Source: Erpobdella octoculata
Taxonomy: Eukaryota; Annelida; Clitellata; Hirudinida; Erpobdellidae
Reading direction: 5' to 3'
Assembly (NCBI GenBank): GCA_963978895.1
Contig: OZ022247.1
Span: 2,509,869 to 2,573,868, forward strand
Length of the DNA: 64,000 nucleotides
In this document: positions 25,354 to 36,189 of the stretch, piece by piece
Layout: the number at the start of each line of letters is the position of its first letter
Numbering within the stretch: the stretch's first letter is position 1
Translations under genes and position numbers: made by a program
The notes under the pieces: model-generated
Databases searched by the model: none
The model's input: the letters and a program-made list of their open reading frames with translations, nothing else
What the model was told of the DNA's origin: nothing

Positions 25354-26447
25354 CAGTGGCGTCGCCAGCTTTTTAATCCAGGGGGAGCAGCAATGTAGCA
25401 AATTAAAAATAAGCAATCAATGTACCAGATTTCGGGAAAATTTTAGACAATACCCGTGTAATCGGTTACAAAATTATTTAGAATTTCTGTGATTAATTGA
25501 TTTACACAGTGATACAGTAGAATATATGTTTTTAAGTGTTCACAGTGTTTTGAATTAATGAATCTTGAATTTATTTCTATTTAATAATCAAATAATTACA
25601 CAGCACATATTGATTGATTATTGATTGTTGATATTACTATGATGATTGGTGATATTGATATAACGTTACTAGCCTGCTACTAGTCTGTTGATTTTTGAAC
25701 TGTTCACTGACACTGACACACTGTTGTACTAACTTGAACAATGTCAATGAAAACAAAACATTGAAAATTAAATCAAACGAATACGTCGATTTTCAGCGTG
25801 CGCGAATCTGTCAACGATATTGTCCAGTGATGCCTGTTTCAGAACATCCCGTTCTACACTGCACAATACTAAATACTGAAGACGATCTTGCGCCATGGTT
25901 GAACGCAGTTTATTTTTGATTAAAGCCAGCTTACTAAAAACACGTTCGGATCCAGCACTTGTTACAGGAACTGCGATCAAAATGGAATACAAACGTCGAA
26001 GTTCTTCCATGCATGGCGGACAAGCTTTAGCACGATCCTGCAAAGAGGTGGCAGTTAGCCATGCTGATGTTTTACGGACTAAGTCATACTGTGCTACAAC
26101 TACATCCGCATCAATTAGGTCTGGATACAAATTCGTCACATGAGCATGCAATTGATCTTTGTCAGCATCTGACTGCATAAGACCACCAACTAACAGATAC
26201 AACTCACTTGCATCATCCATGAAGCGAGATTTCAGTTCATTTAAACTTATGTCAACAATTTCCAACACCTGTCGCTTCAATTCATCCAGTGCGGATAAAC
26301 TGACTTCATGTTCACCGCTATCGATACGACGGGATACTTTGCGTCTTCTGTGGTCTTTTGGTTCGGTTGAGATGTCGTTCGCCACAGCTAATTTAATTTT
26401 TCAGGGGGAGCACGTGCTCCAAGTGCTCCCATGTGGCGACGCCACTG
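25354..26447 (-). mobile_element. Internally deleted hAT transposon with intact TSD
   Basis: The 1094-bp element has terminal inverted repeats CAGTGGCGTCGCCA at both ends. A perfect 8-bp target duplication GGGCAGTT lies at 25346-25353 and 26448-26455, the hallmark of hAT insertion. The interrupted target is the 875-bp repeat, whose uninterrupted copies contain a single GGGCAGTT at this point. The remaining reading frame encodes only the transposase C-terminus, so this copy is non-autonomous. Confidence 0.95.
25768..26385 (-). pseudogene. hAT transposase C-terminal fragment (HATC dimerisation domain)
   Basis: An open frame of 205 aa on the minus strand. The C-terminal half contains the hAT dimerisation signature: AVPVTSAGSERVFSKLALI followed by KNKLRSTM and a DRLQYLVLCS-like helix. 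The N-terminal BED zinc finger and the RNase H-like catalytic core expected upstream in hAT transposases are absent, which fits the short element that contains it. The frame ends close to the left end of the element. It is clean of stops, so the deletion and insertion are probably recent. It has no host role that I can see. Confidence 0.85.
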
Positions 26448-26784
26448 GGGCAGTTTGTTATTTTATATTAATCTTTGTTTGAAGTATAATATGAATTAGT
26501 TTATGTAATAAAAATGGCAATATTCAGTTAATAAATTTAATAAAAAATAATGTTTTATAGAAATAATTTTGATTTCGCAAATTTAATAACTAAAACAGTT
26601 AAACAAGAAAAACAGAGAGTCGCGTAAGAAAATATGATGCTGCTACATCTGTAGATTTTATTTTATTGACAAGGAAGAATTTCGAGTTCAAATGCTCATC
26701 CCATTTACTAAAAAACTAATGCAAGAGTTGTCAAAACGGATCGTAGCCTAAGTGTTTGCTATCGTCGGGAACTTTTCAGCAAAT

Positions 26785-27191
26785 ATGTCTGCATTAGAAA
26801 TTGCCGAAGGTGTTTGTGTAATGCCTGATGATTTTAAAGAAGATTTTTCACACGAATATAAGCAATTCTTAACATTCGTAAAAGAATGTCCTCTAAAAAA
26901 TTCTGGAACAAAAAATTTATTGTACAACTGAAGGTTGTTAAGAATTATTGTTGAAACAAGTTTCAGTGAAAGTTTTCCAAATTTTTAAACAGCTTTGTGT
27001 TTGTTTTTTTGACCCTCATGGTCACTAACTGCAGTGGAGAACGATCGTTTTATGTTCTTAAACGAGTTAAGAACTACTTCCGTTCTACCATGTCCCCGAC
27101 ACGTCTTTCTGCATTATCGATTTTAGGTTTAGGCATTGAAAGTGATAATGTTCGAAGTTTGAACCTTGATGAATTTATTCATAATTTTTAA
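26785..27191 (+). pseudogene. Second hAT-like transposase remnant
   Basis: A short frame begins MSALEIAEGVCVMPDD at 26785 and stops near 26930. After a frame change, a further frame (26997-27191) reads TNCSGERSFYVLKRVKNYFR and RSTMSPTRLSALSIL. The SGERSF...LKRVKN...RSTM...RLSALS pattern is the C-terminal dimerisation region of hAT-superfamily transposases, of a different family from the nested element. The 875-bp array carries the sequence just upstream of it, so both come from one degraded element. Confidence 0.75.
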
Positions 27192-28580
27192 AGCACCAAG
27201 GCCAGAAAAAAAACTATTTGGAACATTCAAATAACATTGATTCATTTACTAATATACAGACGTGGTTTTATATTATATTATTGTGTTCTTTATTTTTTAA
27301 TAAATTTATGTTATATTATTCTTGTTACTTGAAGTCATTTTGTTCCCAATATAAGGCCCTTCTTTTGTAACCAGCCTTAGGCCCACAGTATCCTAATCCT
27401 AAAAACTAAACAAGATGGAAGCAACTCCAGGAGTATAAAAGAGTAATAATATTCAAGAAGTGTTTCTGATAAAACTGAAAAATTAAAAAATGTTTAAATG
27501 CAACTTCTTTTGTGATTTTTTTTATTCTGAAACTTTCAAAATATGGCGTCCCCACCATGCATACTTTGCATATCGGTTAATCCAGCTCTGCCTGAAACTG
27601 GGTAATATTTTTAAGATGCGCTTTCGCAATAACGATTTCTAAGGACATGCAGTCTGAAAAAAATTGGAGAATATAATTTAACAAAAGCGAAGCTTGAAAA
27701 GTAACACAAATAACAGAAAATATATAAATCAATAGTTTTAAATGGATTAAATGCTTCTCCTGCAAATTTATTATTCTTGTAAATATTGTATGATGTCAAA
27801 ATCTACATAAGCGCTTTTTACCAATGCTTTTATTAACTCGTCGTCTCTGTTTCTCTGTCTGTCTGTTTCAAATCTTGCAATCAATTTTTGAGTCACTTCC
27901 TGATGATAGCAGATTTTTTTCAAATTTTGCATACATGCTCAAAATAGAAGACAATGCAATATTCAATTATTAGTTTTACAATAAGTCAATTAATTTAGTT
28001 AATTTTAATTAATTTATATATATTTATGTATATGTGTACTTGTGTGTGTTTATTATATTTTTTTATCTAGGAATTTATGTATATGTGTTTGCAAAATTTG
28101 TGTTTTAATTACATATAAAAGCATTGGGTTTTAAAAATTCGTTTTTAATTTACTTGTTTATTTTCATGTTGATTTCTAGCTGTATGATTTTTAGTAAATC
28201 TGAGCCTCTCAGATAAGGATAGTCGCTGCACTTAGCTGTCTTCGTTTTGTTAATTTTTCAATTTATTTGCAAGTTCTTTTAAATTTCAAGCCGAGTTGTT
28301 CTACAAACACATTAATACACAAATGTTGACACATTCCGTCTTGATTATTAGTTTCCATCACGGATGGTAATTAACATATATTGAAAATTACAAAGACGTA
28401 GCTTTAGCTTGAACCTTTTTTGACACGGCAGACAAGTTTGAAAGCTGCTGAGTTATAAGAATGTACGGAAACTTCTGGAGATATTTTCAACAAACTGTTA
28501 AAAAATGACATTTTCAGAATCAAGATATTGATAAATAAAAAACAACAAAATAGGAATGCACTGAAATTAGTGAGTTTAAT
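27192..28580. other. No gene recognised
   Basis: AT-rich sequence with no supported coding frame. A GGTTAATCC...TGCCTG motif near 27574-27594 resembles, in reverse complement, the CAGGC...GGATTAACC motif inside the 875-bp unit, so it may be the far end of the old hAT element. I found no matching target duplication. CTGTCTGT-rich sequence at about 27840-27870 is low complexity. Confidence 0.35.
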
Positions 28581-28584
28581 AAAA

Positions 28585-28930
28585 AAATCAATTCAACGTA
28601 AATCTATTCATCTCCCCATCCATGTTCGTTTTGGGCACAGTAACGGTAGAGTCCAAATTCTTTGCTTTTCACGTGTTAATGTTGTATGTAATTTTGAACA
28701 ATTTATTCATTTTATTGTTTTGAAAGTATTTTGAGAAACCGTCTGGACATTCGATTATAACTTTTGCTGGTGGATCTGCAAAAACTGCACATTTCAATAC
28801 CAACTGTTTCTTCTTTCCATTGAAGAATTTTCTGAAACCTCGAATTTGTGGAACTGATTTTTAAACGTTGGTTGGTTGTTCCACGTGTTTAAGCAGAAGT
28901 TTCAGCAGTTCGATTGGCCACTTCTGGAGT
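28585..28930 (-). pseudogene. Inverted LRR-Ig gene fragment (Ig domain region)
   Basis: Read on the minus strand, this matches the Ig-domain part of exon 2 of LRR-Ig gene B (roughly 56630-56960), including stretches equivalent to PQIR.F.KF, QLVLKC, FADPPAKVIIECPDGFSK and the downstream Asn-His-Gly-Trp region. It carries frame breaks and at least one early stop (after the region equivalent to TTNV). There is no signal-peptide exon, LRR exon or transmembrane segment nearby, so it is a partial, antisense, decayed copy. Confidence 0.8.
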
Positions 28931-30050
28931 TTCGATGGCACATAGCTTGGACAAATAACTCCTTTAAAGATTTTTTTTGTTTCAAACTATTTAAAAATTT
29001 AACCCGCCCTTTTACATCATAAGATTAAGATTTACAACATAAAGATAAGATTTTTAAACATAAGATTAGCATTGGTGGACTAGCTGATTGAGCAATTTCA
29101 AGATAATATTAGCTTATATTAATCCATATGGATTTCCATGATCATCAAATTATGACTAGAGAAGACGAACAGAAATTTTACAAACAGATTTTTCAGTTTG
29201 TTATCTTGTAGGAAGCATTGTTGAAAATTTACTTATTTTGTTACAACATTACCTACTGCAACTTTTCCTTGTTTTCATATTTGAGCTAATATGTTTAAGC
29301 AAATTTAGATTGAATTCTTGTATTATGCAGTTTATAAAAAGTGTTTTTAATAAACGTTTTGAACCGATAATAAAGTTCAAGATGTGGAAACTTGAATAAA
29401 ATTTATAGTTTTAGAAAGAATCGTTATCTAAGTAGATCATGTCTAAGTGAGAAATATGAGTACTTTGAAAGATTCTGTGAGTTAATAATCAATTAAATAA
29501 CTATTAACTTTCTGCTAGCTCTATTTGTCAAGCTTGGAATAATGATGTTTGAATTTGGTCTTTACAAACCATATCATTAGGTAGGAAATAGAATACATAC
29601 ATAGATTTATTATAAACATATTGAAACATCAGAAAATGATTTCATTTGAATTTATTTCAAGTTTATTTCAGATACCTACCCGACCGTAATAAAAAACTAA
29701 CCCATAAAAACAAAGTTTTTATTATAAATCCTTTATATACAATCCTAGATTTTTATTTTATTTGAATTTTTGAAAAAAAATTTGAATTTTTAAAACATTT
29801 TTTTTGAATTTTTGAATTTTTTGAAAAACTTAATTATACAATATCCGATCAAACTGAAATTTTGATAGATTCAATTGTCTCGCAGCCCAAGTCGATGTGC
29901 CAAATTTCAGCTCGATCGGATAACGGGAAGTGAGTTAATTTTGAGACTCAAAGTTTGTGACCGACAGGAAGACAGACGGGAAGACAATCGAAAATAATAT
30001 AAAGGATTTAAAAAGAAGACCTTTGTCGCAAGAAAGATATCCCCACCGGA
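28931..30050. other. No gene recognised
   Basis: AT-rich sequence without a supported frame. The stretch at about 29830-29990, with a GACAGGAAGACAGACGGG-like run, has the look of a retroelement tail, but I cannot assign it to a family. Confidence 0.3.
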
Positions 30051-30304
30051 TACAACGTTTGAAAAATATCTTGGCAATCCTGTGACTCACTCTTTTTATG
30101 TCGCACCCACTACGCCCGATGAGATTATCAAAATAGCTTCAAACTTAAAGATCTCTCACAGCTGCGGATCCGATGGAGTCGACCCATGCATCGCACGAAA
30201 TTCAATTACGGCGATCGCTAGTCCTCTGTCTGCCATAATAAATTGCTCAATAACTTCAGGGGTATTCCCCGCTCAACTAAAAACAGCCAAAGTCATTCCA
30301 ATTT

Positions 30305-31084
30305 ACAAATAATAATAATAATAATAATAAGTGTTTTTATATAGCGCCAGATTAACTGAGGCGCTTTCGAAAAGTCCCCGAAAATATTTTAAAATAATGA
30401 GTTTTTAGTTTCTTTTTGAATAGTTCCGTCGACTCAGTGGCTCTTATATCGGGAGGTAACGAATTCCACACACACGGCGCTGCATGACGGAAGGCACGCG
30501 TTGAAATATTGTTGGAGGTGTGATGTTGCTGGAGGAGAGGAGCAGCAGAAGAGCGGAGACGTCTGCCAGTATTCCGGTTTTTGAGTAGGGTGCGAAGATA
30601 TGGGGGTGATGAAGTAGTGAGTGTTTTGTGAGTGAGGAGAGCGATCTTGAACGAAATGCGGTGAGTTATGGGCAACCAGTGAAGACGGATGAGGTTATTT
30701 ACGGAGGATTGGTGACGTGTGCCTTTTGAAGTATCGACGTTCAGGACGATTCTGGCTGCCCTATTCAAGGTCCGCTGAAGTCGCGCACGCTGTTGCTGTG
30801 TGATGTTGTAGAGGAGAGAATTGCAATAGTCAATTCTTGACAGGAGAAGGCAACGTACGAGCGTAGAAGCCAGCTCCATAGTGAGAAATGGCCTGATGTG
30901 GCGTATGGCCCTCAGGTGGTGGTTGCAAGACTTGATGACGCTAGTGATGTAATTAGAAAATGTTAGTTTATTATCTATAGTGACGCCAAGTATTTTCAGG
31001 GATGGTGAAAGATGAACGAGATCATGGTCAAGATTGATTGATTTGATATGAGAGAGCGAATTGATAAGATGATGTGAGCCTAAG
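30305..31084 (-). mobile_element. Nested 5'-truncated CR1/L2-like retroelement
   Basis: Inserted head-to-tail reversed inside the reverse transcriptase of the outer element. On the minus strand it has an open frame to 30352, a short 3' end with GGCGCTATATAAAAACAC and a (TTA)n tail (plus strand 30310-30330), which is typical of CR1/L2 3' ends. The 5' end is truncated at about 31084. I could not see a clear target duplication. Confidence 0.85.
30352..31084 (-). pseudogene. C-terminal RT ORF of the nested retroelement
   Basis: The frame is open from the truncation point to a stop at 30352. It contains SLKILGVTIDNKLTF, CNHHLRAIRHIRPFL, then LLSRIDYCNSLLYN, LHWLPITHRISFKIALLTHK and CVWNSLPPDIR, the conserved order of the C-terminal region of L2/CR1 ORF2 proteins. 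There are no internal stops, suggesting a young insertion. The catalytic palm is not included, so it cannot encode an active enzyme. Confidence 0.85.
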
Positions 31085-32424
31085 ATGGATAAATCTGGGA
31101 AAAAAGAAAACTTTTCTAATTACCGGCCAATATCTGTCTTGTGCTATTTCTCAAAGTTTTTTGAAAGAGTGATGCACTCCAGACTTTATAATTATCTTGA
31201 TAAATTTTCCATTATTACACCAAATCAGTTTGGATTTAGAAAAAATCACTCAACTTATATGCCACTGGTTATGTTACACTCAAAGATTGCCGAGGCCATG
31301 GATCGTGGGAAATATGTAGTTGGCATCTTCCTGGACCTAGCTAAAGCCTTCGATACGGTTGATCACGGCATTCTGGTGGAAAAATTGAGGTACTATGGAA
31401 TCCGGGGAACTCCACTATCATGGTTCAGTGACTATCTTAGCTGTAGATCACAATGCGTCCAGTACAGCAACTCTATCTCTTCGATGAAGCAGGTAACTTG
31501 TGGGGTGCCTCAAGGGTCGGTGCTGGGACCGCTTCTATTCCTCATCTATATTAACGACCTATGCTCAGTTTCAGATCGCCTTGAATTTGTTTTGTTTGCG
31601 GACGATACTAACCTCTTTGCGACTGGCGATAACTTAGAAAATTTATATTACGATACCAACAGTGAATTGCTTTCTGTTTCTAAATGGTTCTCTGCTAGTA
31701 GACTTTCCTTAAATGTTAGCAAAACGAATTATATTTTATTTCACCATATAAACAAAAATACTTTCTGTAATTGTCAGCTGAAGATTGAAGATATACCAAT
31801 TTTGCGGGTTCCTTATTGCAAGTTCTTGGGCGTGTTGCTTGATGAACACCTTACATTAAAAACTCACATTGAACATGTTACATCTAAGGTGCAAAAAATT
31901 GTGGAGTGCTATCTCGTATACATCAGTTTGTTGATGCCAATATTTCTATGATGTTATACTATGCACTTATATTTCCGTACTTATCATACTGCAATATTGT
32001 CTGGGCCTCAAATTATTCAACTCGTTTAAAGCCTCTTCATATTTTGCAAAAGCGAATTATTCGAATTATTTTTCACATGCCTCCCACATCGTCTTGTAAA
32101 ATTCAAATGGCTAACAACAACATTCTTAATATTTATCAGATTAATTTTTTCCAAACTGGCATTTTCATGTATAAATATGATAATTTTATATTACCCTCAT
32201 CATTCGATAACATGTTTGTAAAATTATCTGATGTTCATTCCTATGATCTGCGCCCCGGTCGCTGTTTTCGAACGGATTTTGCTCGGACAACTCTTAAAAC
32301 ATTCTCTATTAAATGCTCTGGCCCTCGTATTTATTCAAACATTCCAATATCTGTCTCCTCCTTGAAACGTATCTCGTTATTTAAGCAAGCTCTGAAATCT
32401 TACTTATTATTGTCTCACTCATAA
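31085..32424 (+). pseudogene. Reverse transcriptase of the outer retrotransposon (frameshifted)
   Basis: The first frame (31085-31951) shows RT motifs in order: NYRPISVL, NQFGFRKNHST, FLDLAKAFDTVDH, GVPQGSVLGPLLFLIYINDL and the catalytic FADDTN. The second frame (31906-32424) carries the C-terminal region (LYYALIFPYLSYCNIVWASN, LQKRIIRII). The two overlap near 31910, where the region equivalent to KIV..LSRIHQF shifts frame. The N-terminal part of the same protein, with the palm-entry motif KIAS.LK...SCGSDGV...VIPIYK, lies at 30052-30312 before the nested insertion. Upstream of that the frame is lost. The order of motifs and the absence of LTRs fit the CR1/L2/Jockey group. Confidence 0.85.
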
Positions 32425-32858
32425 CTGCTCAATACATATTACCTTAGCATACCAATTTCAGTCTCTTCTTTGATAAGTTTATTGAACTACTATTTGAAAT
32501 GTCTTAACTCAACCAGCTCATTTGGTTCTTTTTGTAAAGGTTGTCCATTAAGCGGGAAGGAATTCCCTTCGGACGAACCTTTTGGGCACCTTATTTCTTT
32601 CTCAACCAATCGATTTTTTTCTTTTTTTGAAATTTTGGTACTATATTTTTCTTGTCGTTTTGGTTATTTTCTTTTGTTTAAGTTTAATACTTATGTTGGT
32701 GCTCAATAAATGAATAAAAAAAAACGAATTTAAAACCACTTAAAAATTGTTAGGTTGATGACGTCAATTTCTATTGTTTATAAACAATTTGTAGTTTCAA
32801 ATTAATTTAGTCGACGTTGCTGTCTAGTACTCGTTGTTTAACTTTCAAATTATTAAAC

Positions 32859-35800
32859 ATGATGTATAAATATAGGAATAGCCCAAAAGTATTTATTCAA
32901 TTGCTGTTGATTATGAATTTTGCTTCAAAAGTTTTCCCGGAATGTACTTTATCTTCCGATACAACTGTGGTTACATGCACACAAGATTTTGTTACAAATA
33001 TAACTGCAGATCAATGTTCTACGGTGAAAACTGTCAATCTAAGAAATCTTAATGTTAGTAGGTCGCAATTGAAAACCGTCAGCTCAAATATGCCATTGAG
33101 TGTTGAAAAGTTAGAAGTTGATGGATGCAAAATAAACTATGAAAATTCCACACTTATGGAAGTTTCAAGCAGAGGCGTGGATTGGGGAGGGCTGAGGGGG
33201 GCCATGGCCCCCCTCAAGATTTTTCCACTAAATAGAAAAAATATCATTTCTAGCTAATCCATGAATGAGTATTTAGATTAGTTGAAAAAAACAGTATTTA
33301 TCATACTTTTTGAATTATATAACTTATAATCTACTGCTAATATTTTTCAATCTATTAATGCTTAGTTTCTCGCACCTCTTACTTTTCTCATGTCTTTCCA
33401 TCTCTTTTTTTTCTTCTCTGGCTTCCACTTATATATAGGATGATTTTTAAAATTTGCTTACTAATGTTTAAAATAAAAAATTGCTTTTCTCCACTCTTCT
33501 TTTCTGTTAAGCATTCTTTTGCTAAAAGCTCTTTTTCCTACTCTGGTCCCTTTCTCTGAAACTCTCTTCATACTTCAATTACTAAATCTACTTTTCTCAC
33601 TGTTTTCCGTCGGGCTTAAAACTTATCTGTTTAATAAGTTCGTGTCCGAGCGCTATTGAACGCCATGGAAATAGCACTATAGAAATTTAATGGATTGATT
33701 GCTTTCGGTCCATCCGATCGAAATCGTATGAAATTTAGACTTGTGTATCTGTTCTAGCTTGAAGAACTATTACCATATTTTTATTCTACCCGGTTGCTTG
33801 AGCCCTCTCACCAAGATTTTTCTAATTCATTTAAATTATTTTTATTAGCTCACACACGATTGAGTATTTAGATTAGTGTTGATGAAAGCAATATTTATCA
33901 TACTTGTTGATTAATATCCATTGATTCAATGGACAATTTTGTAAAAATGGAAGAACGTCGATACCCTTTGTTACACTCATAATTTAAACGCTTTTTGTCT
34001 GCATTCAATATCAAATAAAAGTTAACTTTTTAAACTGTTTTTTTTAACTAATAGGATGATTTACATGAACATACAACATACAAATATATATTGGGATGGT
34101 CATTTTTTTTGAAGATTCTCTGGGTTTGAGTTAAAAAATCTTCGCCCCCCTCAACATTTTGCTGAATCCACGCCTCTGGTTTCAAGCACTATAACCATCA
34201 AAAACAGTGTTATGGTTAATTGCGGTCTCGGTCAGTTCAGTGGCAAGAAAGATGCATTGCGTTTTGAAAATGTCATCATCGAAAACCACGAAGGATCGTT
34301 ATTAGAAGGAGCCAAGGTGACATCAATTCATTTCATCAACGTTACAGTTAAACAAGAAAACAAGATTATATTTGAAAACTGTTCTGTGTTTTATTTAAAA
34401 ATTGAAAAAATTCAATATGGTTCAGAGATTAACTTTACAGAAATGTGCAACCTCAAAACTCTTAAAACATTGGAGTTGTATAAAGCTAAAGTCGAGTTTC
34501 CAACAAATTGTTTTGAAGTAAGTTTTTAACTATTCTTAGCCAACCCGATATAATACTTTTTTAAAGCATTAATTATTTGTCTAAATTTTGATAATTGAAC
34601 ACCAGTTAAAATGTTAACAAAAGTTTTTATAGAAAAGTCTGTTTCAAGTGTTTTCAGCATTTTTAAATATGTCATCATTGTTTAAATTATGATTTAACAT
34701 TTCAAAGTTGTTTAGATATTCCTTGTCAGTAAATATACAAATTATTTATTATTTAGAAGCACGAAGATCTTTATTTTCTTTCTTTTATACAAATTGTCTC
34801 AAATTGGACTTTCCTATCGGGCATGAAAAGTTCATTGAAAACTTTATCAATTCGCGAATGTAATATGCCGGAGATCAAGGAAGAGTGGTTTCAACACATT
34901 GGTCAACATCTTGAAAAACTGGAAGTTGTGAAGAGCAATGTTGAAAAAGTGGCAAGCAATCTTCCAACAAAATTTAGCAAACTCAAAAGCTTATTCTTCC
35001 AAGACAACAACCTGAAAAGCCTTCCTGTAGAGTTTTTGGACGTCTTCTTAAATCTTGAACAGCTTGATATTTCTGTAAATCAATTTGATTGCACTTGCTC
35101 GATCAGTTGGTTCACCCATAAAAACCTTTTTCGTTTCAATTTGAAAGATCAAGTTCAGTGTTCAGATGTAAATAAAAAGGAACCTTTATTTGATGGTACT
35201 TTGTGTCCAAGTAATGCATCATCGCTAGAGAAAACCACCCAGATTGCCACTTTTGCTCTTCCTAAGTCAGAGCTGAGCACATCTGATACAGCAATTTCTG
35301 CCGGTCCAAGTAATGCATCATCGCTAGAGAAAACCATCCAGATTGCCACTTTTGCTCTTCCTAAGTCAGAGCTGAGCACATCTGATACAGCAATTTCTGC
35401 CGGTCCAAGTAATGCATCATCACCAGCACAAGCACATGAAACAACAGTCACAATGAATAAATTGATTCCACAAACAACAGTCACACTGAATAAATTGATT
35501 CCACAAATTCGAGATTTCAGAAAATTCATTAATGAGACGAAGAAACAGTTGATATTGAGATGCGTAGCTTATGCAGATCCACCAGCGAAAGCTGTAATTG
35601 AATGTCCAGACGGTTTCTCAAAATATTTTTCAAACAAGCAGATGGATAAATTGTTCAACATTACATACAACATTAGAAACATAACAAACAAAGATAAAGG
35701 GGTTTACAACTGTTGTGCAAAAAACGAACATGGATGGGGCAACAAATCTATTTACGTTAAATTTGAATTAATTGACTTACAAGAAATATCCTGCTCTTTG

Positions 35801-35863
35801 AAGCTTGCATACTGTAGTGCATTTTTAATTTTAAGCTTTCTAGTAGTGAATTTCGCGTTTTAA
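32859..35863 (+). CDS. LRR-Ig cell-surface protein, paralogue A (exon 1 broken by a MITE)
   Basis: Not matched to a named gene. Coding parts are 32859-33169 plus 34187-34517 (one exon split by a 1-kb MITE) and 34757-35863. Without the insert and one target copy, the exon is exactly 214 codons and in frame, giving about 582 aa. Features: hydrophobic signal sequence (about residues 10-30), Leu-rich region with several N-x-S/T sites, LRR C-terminal cap with the CTCSISWFTHK motif, a Ser/Thr-rich linker with a tandem 33-residue repeat, one Ig-like domain (Cys in LRCVAYADPPAK and VYNCCAKNEHGWGNKS), and a C-terminal hydrophobic tail ending NFAF. That tail suggests GPI anchoring or a very short membrane anchor. 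The intron 34518-34756 sits at the same place as in paralogue B. Read through the insert, the protein would stop at 33257, so this allele is probably non-functional. An AATAAA at 36054 may end the transcript. Confidence 0.75.
33170..34178. mobile_element. hAT-type MITE inserted in LRR-Ig A
   Basis: The 1009-bp insert has terminal repeats CAGAGGCGTGGATT at both ends and a perfect 8-bp target duplication GTTTCAAG (33162-33169 and 34179-34186). Subterminal G-runs and C-runs flank the tips. It has no transposase frame. Internal sequence near 33600-33710 resembles the tail of a CR1-like retroelement (AAAACTTATCTGTTTAATAA and AGCGCTATTGAA), so the element has itself captured or received a retroelement fragment. 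Confidence 0.93.
35207..35440 (+). repeat. 99-bp in-frame tandem duplication in LRR-Ig A
   Basis: The unit encoding SNASSLEKT.QIATFALPKS plus ELSTSDTAISAGP occurs twice at 99-bp spacing (35209 and 35308). A third unit keeps only the SNASS start. Directly after it, a second short duplication repeats TVT.NKLIPQ. Paralogue B lacks both, so they are specific to A. Confidence 0.92.
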
Positions 35864-36189
35864 AATAAGTGGTTTTGGTGAATAGTTCATTTATAAGTGT
35901 TATCTTGAAGTTTTTGTAGATTCATGGTACTCAGAAGTTTTCAGACTGTTTGTTTTTGTCAATGCTGGTTTGTTTTTTAATGAGTTACATGTTGAAGGCT
36001 TCCACATTTGATAGAAAACAGTAAATAAGTTGTTTATAAGTATATTTACATTAAATAAAACTTGTGCTCAAGCTTTGTTAAGTTTATTTTATGTTTTGTA
36101 AAATGTATTTGTTCTGAAAAAGTGTGTTATTTGCTAAACTTGGTGGCAGTGGCGTAGTTTTGGAAAAGTAACTACAACTACCACCCGTC

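Larger units (their letters stand above)
22201..26802. repeat. 875-bp tandem array, four near-identical copies
   Basis: Copies start at 22201, 23076, 23951 and 24826. The fourth is interrupted by a 1102-bp hAT insertion (element plus one target duplication) and ends at 26802; removing the insertion gives exactly 875 bp. Differences are very few: one base in copy 1 near 22319, and one in copy 4 (TTC for TTT near 26682). The unit ends in sequence that continues past 26802 as a hAT transposase-like C-terminus, so the array seems to have grown from part of an old hAT-like element. The 62-aa frame repeated in each copy (MQKRGPSKQA...) has no recognised domain. Confidence 0.93.
30052..32727 (+). 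mobile_element. 5'-truncated CR1/L2-like non-LTR retrotransposon
   Basis: Reverse transcriptase coding sequence runs in two blocks, 30052-30312 and 31085-32424, split by a second retroelement inserted in the opposite orientation. The 3' end is AT-rich with AATAAATGAATAAAAAAAA near 32706-32724. No 5' endonuclease region or ORF1 is visible, so the copy is 5'-truncated. It carries one frameshift near 31910. Confidence 0.85.

Noticed and set aside
33170..34178. The insert in LRR-Ig A being an intron that is spliced out
   Set aside because: The flanking duplication offers a GT and an AG, but removing the stretch between them loses 8 nt of coding sequence and shifts the frame. Clean terminal repeats and the 8-bp duplication mark it as a transposon.
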